Both the position numbers and the translations under genes were made by a program. A stretch of 64,000 nucleotides of DNA from Lysinibacillus_B sp036662795 (lineage in GTDB: Bacteria > Bacillota > Bacilli > Bacillales_A > Planococcaceae): positions 105,027-169,026 of the forward strand of contig NZ_JBAFWZ010000006.1 of assembly GCF_036662795.1 (NCBI RefSeq), read 5' to 3'. The notes under the pieces are model-generated. The model was not told the DNA's origin. It saw nothing but the letters and a program-made list of their open reading frames with translations, and ran no database searches. Shown one piece after another: positions 34,322 to 40,809 of the stretch (position 1 is the stretch's first letter; each line of letters begins with the position of its first letter).

Positions 34322-34909
34322 ATGAAAAAGAAAATCATTGCTTCTCTAATAGTAGTTATTGGTATAGCTATTGGAGGATATATGGTTGCTGATCAAAAAA
34401 TAGTAGAAGTAACTAATATTGAAAGTGGATTCATGATTTCATATGATAATTATCAAGATCGACTGGCTAATAGTGACTTGGTAGTAGTTGCCCAGTTAGC
34501 AGATGATCCAGTAAGTGTGGAGACTACTCTTAATGGTCTTTCAGATGGTTACCATTTAAGTAAAATTAAAATATCAAAAATTATTAAAGGTGAAATTAAA
34601 GGTGAAATTAATAAAAAAGTTATAGAAATTAGAGAACCGTATTTTATAAGAGAAAAAGGGGCTATGCCCGGTAAAGAAGAAGTATATTATGGGGACTACA
34701 CAAAAATGGAGAAGGGTAAAAAATACTTGCTGTTTCTCGGATGGGGAGAAGCTTGGGGGCAGTATGGCATCTCTTCTTCACAAGAAGGAAAGTTTAATTT
34801 AGATGGTAAAGATAAGAATGAACTTAAGAAATATCAAGAAAACGATAAATTATTAAAATTAAAAAATGATATTTTTAAAAACAAAGAGATGCTAGAGTTA
34901 AAAGAATAA
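34322..34909 (+). CDS. Hypothetical exported or membrane-anchored protein
   Basis: A 195-aa protein starting at ATG 34322 after GGGGGAA. Residues 3-22 form a hydrophobic signal/anchor, and the rest is a charged, extracytoplasmic-looking domain with MISYDNYQDRLANSDLVVVAQ and an E/K-rich C-terminal helix. I do not recognise the family. It starts 3 bp after the end of the broken metalloprotease, so the two were once one operon; it may have been a partner or inhibitor (inference). Confidence 0.65.
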   Translation: MKKKIIASLIVVIGIAIGGYMVADQKIVEVTNIESGFMISYDNYQDRLANSDLVVVAQLADDPVSVETTLNGLSDGYHLSKIKISKIIKGEIKGEINKKVIEIREPYFIREKGAMPGKEEVYYGDYTKMEKGKKYLLFLGWGEAWGQYGISSSQEGKFNLDGKDKNELKKYQENDKLLKLKNDIFKNKEMLELKE

Positions 34910-35038
34910 TAGAAACTAGTTATCACTTATGGTGATAGATTATTTATAATAAGAATGTGCCCTTCACAATTAATGAGGGGCCATTTTTTATTGTCAAAAT
35001 ACAAACGAATATTCGTATATTAAAAGGGGGGTGGCAAA

Positions 35039-35260
35039 ATGAAACGGCAGTTAATCAAAGCAATGCAGTATAATCAGTTAATCAATATAATGTACATGGC
35101 AAAAGACAACTCAATTACTAAACGATGTGTGAAAGTAATCAAATTGACTGGCGATACTATGCAAGCTTACTGTTTCATTCGCCACGCGAAACGTACTTTT
35201 AAAATTGAATACGTATTAGCTGTAATGCCAATCATCGATAGAGAGCGAATGGTTATATGA
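35039..35260 (+). CDS. Small WYL-domain-like protein
   Basis: A 73-aa protein whose pattern (INIMYMAKDNSITKR, MQAYCFIRHAKRTFKIEYV) matches the core of WYL domains, which bind ligands or nucleic acid ends in regulators. Single-domain versions occur in Bacillales genomes and prophages. The ribosome site AAAGGGGGG (35026-35031 for the G-run) is unusually G-rich. The next gene follows after 10 bp. Confidence 0.7.
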   Translation: MKRQLIKAMQYNQLINIMYMAKDNSITKRCVKVIKLTGDTMQAYCFIRHAKRTFKIEYVLAVMPIIDRERMVI

Positions 35261-35270
35261 TGGATTTTTT

Positions 35271-35642
35271 ATGGAACTAAGGGAAGAAATAAGTCGATAC
35301 GTTACACTAGAAGTATTATTGCGAACATTAGAGCGTGATAAAAACTATTTAACCAGTTTGAAAATGTCTGAGGTATTTAATGAATGGTACCAATTAAAAG
35401 TAAATGAAGTGTATGAAGAGTTTAAAAACGTAAAGAAAACGCTATACAATGCCGGTTGTCGAATTGATAAAGGCGAAAATGACGGCGTGATTACACAATA
35501 TTTCGTGTTAATATGTGGTAAAACAGAAGAGAGCAGATACAGCAATATTACACTTAAAAATCGTGTGACTAATGAGATGCGGAAATTACTTGGAATGGAA
35601 TACCGAAAACCATATGAACAAAAAGAGCCTTCCACAGATTGA
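35271..35642 (+). CDS. Hypothetical protein, phage-like
   Basis: A 123-aa soluble protein, likely helical in the first 60 residues, with CRIDKGENDGVITQYFVLICGK in the middle. Its upstream sequence has only a weak ribosome site (GATGGA). It sits 10 bp behind the WYL-like gene, a pairing I associate with Bacillales prophage or small accessory cassettes. No function assigned. Confidence 0.6.
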   Translation: MELREEISRYVTLEVLLRTLERDKNYLTSLKMSEVFNEWYQLKVNEVYEEFKNVKKTLYNAGCRIDKGENDGVITQYFVLICGKTEESRYSNITLKNRVTNEMRKLLGMEYRKPYEQKEPSTD

Positions 35643-35662
35643 TGTGGAGGGCTTGTTTGTTG
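35627..35662 (+). terminator. Terminator
   Basis: GCCTTCCACA and TGTGGAGGGC are complementary (one wobble), overlapping the end of the preceding gene. Confidence 0.65.
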
Positions 35663-35695
35663 AGTAAATTAAAAAGCTAATCTACTTCTTCTTTA

Positions 35696-36121
35696 TTAAA
35701 TTTGATCTTTAACATTATCAATAACGGAATCAAATTTTTTATCGGTATCTAAACTTTCTGTTATCGTAAAGATATAACCATCTGGATCTTCTAAAGTTAA
35801 TTCTTTTGCATTCCAGGGTTGAACTGTTGGTTCTTGAATAATATTTGTATTATTCTCCAACGCAAATTGATAAATTCTATTAATATTATTAGAAAATATA
35901 TTGATAATTACTGAATTAGAAGAGTTGACCTGCTCATCCTGTATTAACATTAAATCTTGGTACTTTATCCCTCTTAAATGTGACATTGTTATTATTCCAT
36001 CGACACCTGGAAAATCGAATACCGAATCAAAATCCAACACGTTTTTATACCACTCTTTTGATTTTTCAATATCTTTCACTTTTAGCTTAATAAATAGGGG
36101 CATCTGATAAAATTCGTGCAT
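35696..36121 (-). CDS. VOC family protein (glyoxalase/bleomycin resistance type)
   Basis: A 141-aa vicinal-oxygen-chelate protein: LFIKLKVKDIEKSKEWYKNVL (residues 9-29) followed by LTLEDPDGYIFTITE (about 108-122), the usual end of the second beta-alpha-beta-beta-beta unit. Possible roles are glyoxalase, dioxygenase or drug binding; the substrate is unknown. The expected first metal residue is not clearly present, so it may be a binding protein. AAAGGAGG precedes the ATG. Confidence 0.8.
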   Translation of the reverse strand: MHEFYQMPLFIKLKVKDIEKSKEWYKNVLDFDSVFDFPGVDGIITMSHLRGIKYQDLMLIQDEQVNSSNSVIINIFSNNINRIYQFALENNTNIIQEPTVQPWNAKELTLEDPDGYIFTITESLDTDKKFDSVIDNVKDQI

Positions 36122-36186
36122 TTTCGTTTCCTCCTTTAGGATTATACAATAACCATAAGGGTTTACGCTGCGTTAAAGTCAATACA

Positions 36187-36217
36187 AAAAACAGACAACA
36201 TTATTTGTCGTCTGTTT
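36187..36217 (-). terminator. Terminator of the broken lysine-rich gene
   Basis: ACAGACGACA and TGTTGTCTGT arms (one wobble) on the minus strand, followed by TTTTTT. Confidence 0.7.
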
Positions 36218-36383
36218 AAAATAGTTTCTTAATTGATCTTTTTAATGATGGCTTACGTTTCTTTTTGATTAATGGCTTTGGCTTCGCAATCTTAACTGGT
36301 TTAATTTCAACTGCTTCATACAATGTCTTTTTTGCTTGCTACTTGGCTTGTCTCTTCTTTTTACTAATCAATCGTTTAAGCAT
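36216..36383 (-). pseudogene. Lysine/arginine-rich micro-gene with an in-frame TAG
   Basis: From ATG 36383 (GGAGGG 5 nt upstream) the frame reads MLKRLISKKKRQAK, then TAG at codon 15, then 40 further codons ending in TAA at 36216. The second part reads KIAKPKPLIKKKRKPSL and is equally basic, and a good terminator follows the TAA. The whole 55-residue product would be extremely basic (nucleic-acid binding is plausible). One base change (TAG for CAG or AAG) broke it, unless the stop is read through. Confidence 0.6.
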
Positions 36384-36525
36384 GGTTAGCCCTCCACAAT
36401 TCATAATCTACTTTACCAAATCATGGCAGAAATGAATAACTGTGTGGAAGGCGGTCTTTGTTATTGATTATTTTTAATTACAAAGAATTGTAACCCCGAT
36501 TTAACCTCAACGCATATTCAGGAAC

Positions 36526-36557
36526 AAAAAAGCACCTCAACCATTTTGGTTAAGATG
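36526..36557 (-). terminator. Terminator downstream of the 6S-like RNA
   Basis: On the minus strand AGCATCTTAACC and GGTTGAGGTGCT pair with wobbles around AAAAT, followed by TTTTTTG. Confidence 0.75.
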
Positions 36558-36588
36558 CTGTATAAATCTTGATATAATAATACTTAAA

Positions 36589-36780
36589 GTAAAAGCCACG
36601 TATGCCGTATGTCTTATAGAAAGTTTTAAACCACCACTCCTCAAAGTGGGTGTTCGCAAAAGTTATCCTGTTTATCCTCGAGCACAAAGGGTCGAGGCCC
36701 GCCATTCCAACTTCGATGTAAAACTCCCTGCCATAGTATAAAGGTTAAAACTTAATATTTATACGTACAACGTAGCTTCA
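36589..36780 (-). ncRNA. ssrS: 6S RNA (SsrS/BsrA-like)
   Basis: Read on the minus strand, this stretch of about 190 nt folds as one long irregular hairpin. GAAGCTACGTTGTACGTATA at the 5' end pairs in blocks with ATACGGCATACGTGGCTT at the 3' end; AAGTTTTAACC pairs with GGTTTAAAACTT; the interior has an ACAGGATAAC block, a small CCCACT/AGTGG hairpin beside an open region, and a CTCGA/TCGAG tip. These and the 3' end CATACG..GGCTTTT resemble Bacillus 6S-1 as I remember it. A sigma-A promoter sits right upstream. 6S RNA binds the housekeeping RNA polymerase in stationary phase. Confidence 0.6.
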
Positions 36781-36787
36781 ATATGTA

Positions 36788-36816
36788 TTGTAATGCAGGT
36801 TTTTAATATGTGCAAG
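36788..36816 (-). promoter_or_regulatory. Sigma-A promoter of the 6S-like RNA
   Basis: On the minus strand TTGCAC (36816-36811) and TACAAT (36793-36788) have a 17-bp spacer and place the start at about 36781, exactly at the foot of the RNA's closing helix. Confidence 0.7.
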
Positions 36817-36969
36817 TAAGTGGTTTGCAAGAAAATTGTCAAATAAAAGAGCGTCGATTTCGAAAGTATTTCATGGTAAAGTCGTAAAAAATTCTTTGCG
36901 TTCCTTTTTGTTGCTTAATTTTCCGGATTCCGACCTTCGTTACAAACTATTTTATAAAAAAATAAAAAA

Positions 36970-37000
36970 AGCCTTCCATCTTGCGGAAAACTTTGAAGTC
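36970..37000 (-). terminator. Terminator of the HD-domain gene
   Basis: Short TTTCC/GGAAG-type stem on the minus strand followed by CTTTTTTTATTTTTTT. Confidence 0.55.
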
Positions 37001-37002
37001 AG

Positions 37003-37632
37003 TTATTTATTTTGTAAAATTTCTTGGGTTAAATGAGTTAGGTCAATTTGTGTTTCCTCTGCCATGGCATCGTTTAATATTTCGTTTCGGAAATATTGAA
37101 CACTATTTTTTAATGGTATTTCGATTAGCTTTGCTAATGCACTTTGATACATGTACACAAACTCTTTGTCCGTATTCCCACGTTTCAGCTCTGCAAAAGC
37201 CTCATAAAATTGGTCGAGCTTATCAGCAAATTCAAGTAACCGACCTTCTATAGTGCTGTCCTTGCCCTCTTTCATACGTTCAAAGAATATTTGTTGGTAA
37301 TCGGGCGGTATTTCTTCCCGTATAAATTTTTCCATCATCTTTTCTTCTACATGGGCAAGCATTTCCTTTAATTCTGGAGAAGCGTGCTTCACTGGTGTTT
37401 TAATATCACCAATAAATACTTCGGCAAAATCATGATTAATCGTTTTTTCGTATAATGATTTCCAGTTGATCTTTGCACCATTCATTTCCTCAAGTGTACC
37501 GAAAAACATTGCATATTGAGATACCTTCCATGAATGCGCAGCAACATTGTGTTCCTCGAATTTGAAACGACCTGGACAACGAATAATTCGTTCTAAATCA
37601 TTTAAACTTGTAAAAAACGTATGAATGCCTAT
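37003..37632 (-). CDS. HD-domain hydrolase (YfbR-like), possible ATA start
   Basis: A protein of about 209 aa with the HD pattern of YfbR/YpgQ-like 5'-nucleotidases: FEEHNVAAHSWKV (first His), then INHDFAEVFIGD (His-Asp) and LLEFADKLDQF (final Asp). It probably hydrolyses nucleotides. Start: CTCCTT on the plus strand (AAGGAG on minus, 37646-37641) is followed 8 nt later by ATA at 37632, which gives MGIHTFFTSLNDLER, the usual family N-terminus as I recall. The only alternative, GTG 37641, overlaps the ribosome site. Confidence 0.85.
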   Translation of the reverse strand: MGIHTFFTSLNDLERIIRCPGRFKFEEHNVAAHSWKVSQYAMFFGTLEEMNGAKINWKSLYEKTINHDFAEVFIGDIKTPVKHASPELKEMLAHVEEKMMEKFIREEIPPDYQQIFFERMKEGKDSTIEGRLLEFADKLDQFYEAFAELKRGNTDKEFVYMYQSALAKLIEIPLKNSVQYFRNEILNDAMAEETQIDLTHLTQEILQNK

Positions 37633-37757
37633 AATAATCACTCCTTTTCCGTTTGTAATCTTATCTTACTATATGTATTCCCCTCATTGATGGAAATTTA
37701 CTCTTATTTATAAAGAATTAATATGTCCTTAACATTAAAGGGTGAAATATGCGCAAA

Positions 37758-37801
37758 ATAAAACACATCTTGCTCTCTTTAAGAGGGCAAAATGTGTTAA
37801 G
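37758..37801 (-). terminator. Terminator after yjfB
   Basis: AACACAT..TTGC and GCAA..ATGTGTT arms with inner TCTC/GAGG pairs; T-rich on the minus-strand exit. Confidence 0.65.
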
Positions 37802-37804
37802 TAT

Positions 37805-37987
37805 CTACACTTGTATATCGATCGTTTGACCTTTGTGCGGATGTGTAGCGGCGGGCTGCTCAGGCATAGTTTCAAGCATTTGTACTGCACCAGCAGCGCC
37901 CATATTCATAGCTTTATCCATAATGCTCATTTGTAGAGTTTGCTGCAGTTGGGCAACTTGAGCTGACATAAGTGAATTGATTTCCAT
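37805..37987 (-). CDS. yjfB: YjfB family putative motility protein
   Basis: A 60-aa protein matching the YjfB family (MEINSLMSAQVAQLQQTLQ at the N-terminus, then IMDKAMN). The family is linked to motility in Bacillales because it sits in SigD regulons, but its molecular role is unknown. AAAAGGAGG precedes the ATG. A SigD-type promoter lies 22 bp upstream, supporting the assignment. Confidence 0.85.
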   Translation of the reverse strand: MEINSLMSAQVAQLQQTLQMSIMDKAMNMGAAGAVQMLETMPEQPAATHPHKGQTIDIQV

Positions 37988-38008
37988 CCTAATCCCTCCT
38001 TTTCCTTT

Positions 38009-38035
38009 ATATCGGATATATCAAATAGGTTTGTA
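38009..38035 (-). promoter_or_regulatory. SigD (flagellar sigma factor) promoter of yjfB
   Basis: On the minus strand TACA, 15 bp, TCCGATAT matches the SigD consensus TAAA-N15-GCCGATAT at 10 of 12 positions, directly before the ribosome site of yjfB. Confidence 0.7.
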
Positions 38036-38511
38036 TAATAGTCTATGCCTGTTAATGTTACGAAAAAAAGTTATACGTCTGTAATAGGATGATGTGTCAA
38101 AAGAAGTCGCTAAATGCTATTAATAAGATATTCTAAAGTAATATACATACAAAATTATTCGTTAATATAGAAAAAACTGTATGGTATTTCGAAATAGTAT
38201 TGTAAGGATCAATAGTGAATTTTGTTATCGGACTGCAATATTCTTTCTGTAGAGTTGATTCCGAGCACGACCGTGGAAAACATGCGGTATGAAGGACAAC
38301 TTGGAGGGCCATCGAAAGACGAGGCGCTCCAATGAGGTTGTAAAACGGTCACAGTGAAAATTTTAAATTAAGATGAGTATTCCTTTGCCTCTCTATTCGT
38401 GATAAACGATTAGGAAGGTGATTTTATTAATCTGTCTTTGCAATTCCATGTATTTCAAGCATATTCCGATGTTTTTTAGTCCATGCTAAAAACACATCAA
38501 GGAGGGATTGC
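38036..38511 (+). other. Long gap with a possible structured RNA element
   Basis: No gene is convincing here. Most of the stretch is AT-rich, but about 38255-38360 is GC-rich and self-complementary: GACCGT pairs with ACGGTC at the outside, then ACAAC with GTTGT, then TTGGAG with CTCCAA, around a GCCATCGAAAGACGAGGC tip. This could be a leader RNA of the superoxide dismutase gene 160 bp downstream, an independent RNA, or a gene scrap. I could not match it to a known riboswitch class. Confidence 0.4.
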
Positions 38512-39057
38512 ATGAAGAAAATATTTTTAGTAATGCTGCTATCGGTTGTAGTAGCTGGCTGCTCGTTATTTGAAAAGAAAGAGGTTATTCCGGTGACGGC
38601 ACCAACGCCATTAACTGCTACTGCGAAGCTACAAAATAGTAGTGGAGAAGATGTTGGAGATGTAAAGTTCACACAAACAGAAACGGGTGTGGAGCTAACT
38701 GCGAATTTTGAAAATTTGCCAGAGGGTACCCATGCTATTCATATACATGATGTCGGTAAATGTGAGGCACCGACCTTTGAAACGGCTGGCGCGCATTTTA
38801 ATCCACAGCATAAGGAGCATGGCATAGAAAATCCAAAGGGTCCTCATGCTGGTGATCTTCCGAATTTAGAAATTGGAGAAGATGGTACATTAGAAGTACG
38901 GTTTGTTTCGAAGGAGTTTACGCTAGAAAAAGGGAAGGATAACTCCTTATTTGATGAAGATGGAAGCTCTATTGTAATCCATGAGGGTGCAGATGATTAT
39001 AAAACAGACCCTTCAGGAAATTCAGGAGCAAGAATTGCTTGTGGGGTTATCGAATAG
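38512..39057 (+). CDS. sodC: Cu/Zn superoxide dismutase-like lipoprotein
   Basis: A 181-aa lipoprotein: signal peptide with lipobox VVAGC (Cys17), then a SodC beta-barrel. All expected ligands are visible: Cu site His77, His79 (IHIH), His95 (GAHFNP) and His157 (VIHE); Zn site His95, His103, His112 (GPHAGD) and Asp115; disulfide Cys84-Cys177; active-site Arg174. Bacillus YojM lacks part of this set, as I recall, but this one looks competent to dismutate superoxide at the outer membrane face. AAGGAGG precedes the ATG. It stands alone. Confidence 0.9.
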   Translation: MKKIFLVMLLSVVVAGCSLFEKKEVIPVTAPTPLTATAKLQNSSGEDVGDVKFTQTETGVELTANFENLPEGTHAIHIHDVGKCEAPTFETAGAHFNPQHKEHGIENPKGPHAGDLPNLEIGEDGTLEVRFVSKEFTLEKGKDNSLFDEDGSSIVIHEGADDYKTDPSGNSGARIACGVIE

Positions 39058-39221
39058 TGAATAAATATTACAAAGTATGCGCGTTATTTCTCGTGCATGC
39101 TTTTTATTTGCTATAAATAATAACCTTCTACTAAAATACCTAAATTGTAATACTATTTGACATTTTTCGAAATATATATGTACAATAAACTATATTTTAA
39201 GTTTTCAGGGGGGAAAAACAA

Positions 39222-40226
39222 ATGAAGAACAATAAGTTTCTTTTGTTCGCCATTTTAAGTGCATTCGTGCTAATTTTAGCTGCATGTGGTTCAAGTGATG
39301 GCGACAAGTCTACTGGCGATAAGTCAGGGGGAGATGACGCGGGTTCAAAAGATTATGGTGTAAAATATTTGAGTATTTTAACAGGTGGAACACAGGGTAC
39401 GTATTATCCTTTAGGTGGTACATTTGCGGAATTCATTAAAAGTGAGACTGATATTAATACAACAGCTGAAGTTTCACAAGCATCTGCAGCAAATATGACA
39501 GCTTTACAAGCGGGTGACGGTGAAATCGCTTTCGTACAAACGGATATTGCTTACTATGCAATCAACGGCTTAGAAATGTTTAAAGAAGAGAAAATTGATA
39601 CAGTTTCAGCTTTAGGTGCACTTTACCCAGAGACAGTACAATTAGTTACATTAGCAGACTCAGGCATTAAATCTTTTGAAGATTTAAAGGGTAAAAAAGT
39701 TTCAGTTGGTGCTCCAGGTTCGGGTACTTACGCAAACGCAGAGCAACTTCTTGAGATTCATGGATTATCTATCGAGGATGATATCGAGGCGCAAAATTTA
39801 GACTTTGGCGAATCGGCTGATGGAATTCAATCAGGTCAAATTGATGCAGCTTTCATTACAGCAGGTTACCCAACTGGCGCTGTTGAAGCATTAAATGCTA
39901 CGAAAAATGTAAATATTATTCCTGTTTCTGCAGAAAAAGCAGCGGAATTAATTGAAAAATATCCTTACTATGCTGTGGATGCAATTCCAGCAGGCACTTA
40001 CGGCTTAACGGAGGAAGTTCCAGCTGTATCGGTATTAGCGATGCTAGCAGTTAAAAAGGATCTTTCAGAAGATCTTGTATATGCAATGACAAAGGCAATA
40101 TATGGTAACGCAAGTAAAATTAGTCACGCTAAAGGTGCATTCATCAAGGCTGAAACAGCTTTAGATGGTATCGGTATCGATGTTCACCCAGGTGCTAAAA
40201 AATATTTTGATGAAGTAAACAACTAA
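39222..40226 (+). CDS. TRAP transporter solute-binding protein, TAXI family (lipoprotein)
   Basis: A 334-aa extracellular binding protein: signal peptide with lipobox LAAC (Cys22), a Gly/Ser/Asp-rich linker, then a TAXI domain with SILTGGTQGTYYPLGG (about 51-66), the family signature. It delivers a substrate, possibly a dicarboxylate or amino acid such as glutamate, to the fused permease encoded downstream. Its ribosome site AGGGGGG (39207-39213) is G-rich. A hairpin behind the gene may keep downstream expression lower than that of the binding protein. Confidence 0.92.
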   Translation: MKNNKFLLFAILSAFVLILAACGSSDGDKSTGDKSGGDDAGSKDYGVKYLSILTGGTQGTYYPLGGTFAEFIKSETDINTTAEVSQASAANMTALQAGDGEIAFVQTDIAYYAINGLEMFKEEKIDTVSALGALYPETVQLVTLADSGIKSFEDLKGKKVSVGAPGSGTYANAEQLLEIHGLSIEDDIEAQNLDFGESADGIQSGQIDAAFITAGYPTGAVEALNATKNVNIIPVSAEKAAELIEKYPYYAVDAIPAGTYGLTEEVPAVSVLAMLAVKKDLSEDLVYAMTKAIYGNASKISHAKGAFIKAETALDGIGIDVHPGAKKYFDEVNN

Positions 40227-40235
40227 TCAATGTAG

Positions 40236-40274
40236 GTGGGGCTCTGTTGCGTATAGCTTCGGAGCCTCTTTTGC
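40236..40274 (+). terminator. Attenuating hairpin inside the TAXI-TRAP operon
   Basis: GGGGCTC and GAGCCTC pair and are followed by TTTT. Intergenic position behind the binding-protein gene suggests partial termination. Confidence 0.55.
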
Positions 40275-40296
40275 ATTGTGAGAGGTTTGGGAAGGC

Positions 40297-40809
40297 TTGA
40301 AAAAGATAATTTTTCTGCTAATTGCAATTATAGGTGCATTAGTTTTTTTGTTTTTGCCGATGATACCAGCGTATACTTTTTCTGAAACACGAGTGGATCA
40401 ACCGACAATATATTATACATTATTAAAAGAAGATCGAAATTTTCAAATGACGTTTACTCATTCCATCCATCTAACAGAGGTTTTGGAAGCGTATAATGTA
40501 CAGCCCTCTTTTGCTATTCGTCTAAAGTCAATGACGTATAGTGACGTTGCAATAGGGATGCCAGCTCATGCTGAAGAAGGGGAAACATTAGTTTATGAGG
40601 ATGGAATGTATACGTTATTTTATGATGATAAGGTGTTACCGAATTTCACCTTATTCATTGGTGATGTTGACTATTCTTTACATTTTGTATATGAAAAAAA
40701 ACGTTATGATCTAAAAAAGGAACTGAAACGTGGAAAGTCGTATTTATTTGAAGTGAAAAAAATATCTTTATATGAAAAGATGAAAGGAGTCGAGCTAAAT
40801 GGAAAATAA
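40297..40809 (+). CDS. DUF1850 protein of the TAXI-TRAP system
   Basis: A 170-aa protein starting with TTG after GGGAAGG, with one N-terminal membrane segment (residues 3-22) and an extracytoplasmic domain containing THSIHLTEVLEAY (about 54-66), the DUF1850 core. This family is found almost only between TAXI binding proteins and fused TRAP permeases; its role is not established, though assembly or substrate handling is likely. Its end overlaps the permease start by 11 bp. Confidence 0.85.
   Translation: MKKIIFLLIAIIGALVFLFLPMIPAYTFSETRVDQPTIYYTLLKEDRNFQMTFTHSIHLTEVLEAYNVQPSFAIRLKSMTYSDVAIGMPAHAEEGETLVYEDGMYTLFYDDKVLPNFTLFIGDVDYSLHFVYEKKRYDLKKELKRGKSYLFEVKKISLYEKMKGVELNGK

Noticed and set aside
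36550..36578. Plus-strand promoter TTAAGA-N17-TATAAT in front of the 6S-like region
   Set aside because: It would transcribe the antisense strand. The minus-strand promoter sits exactly at the closing helix and a minus-strand terminator follows, which fits better.
38255..38360. Group II intron or c-di-GMP riboswitch
   Set aside because: The diagnostic domain V and GEMM core sequences are absent.
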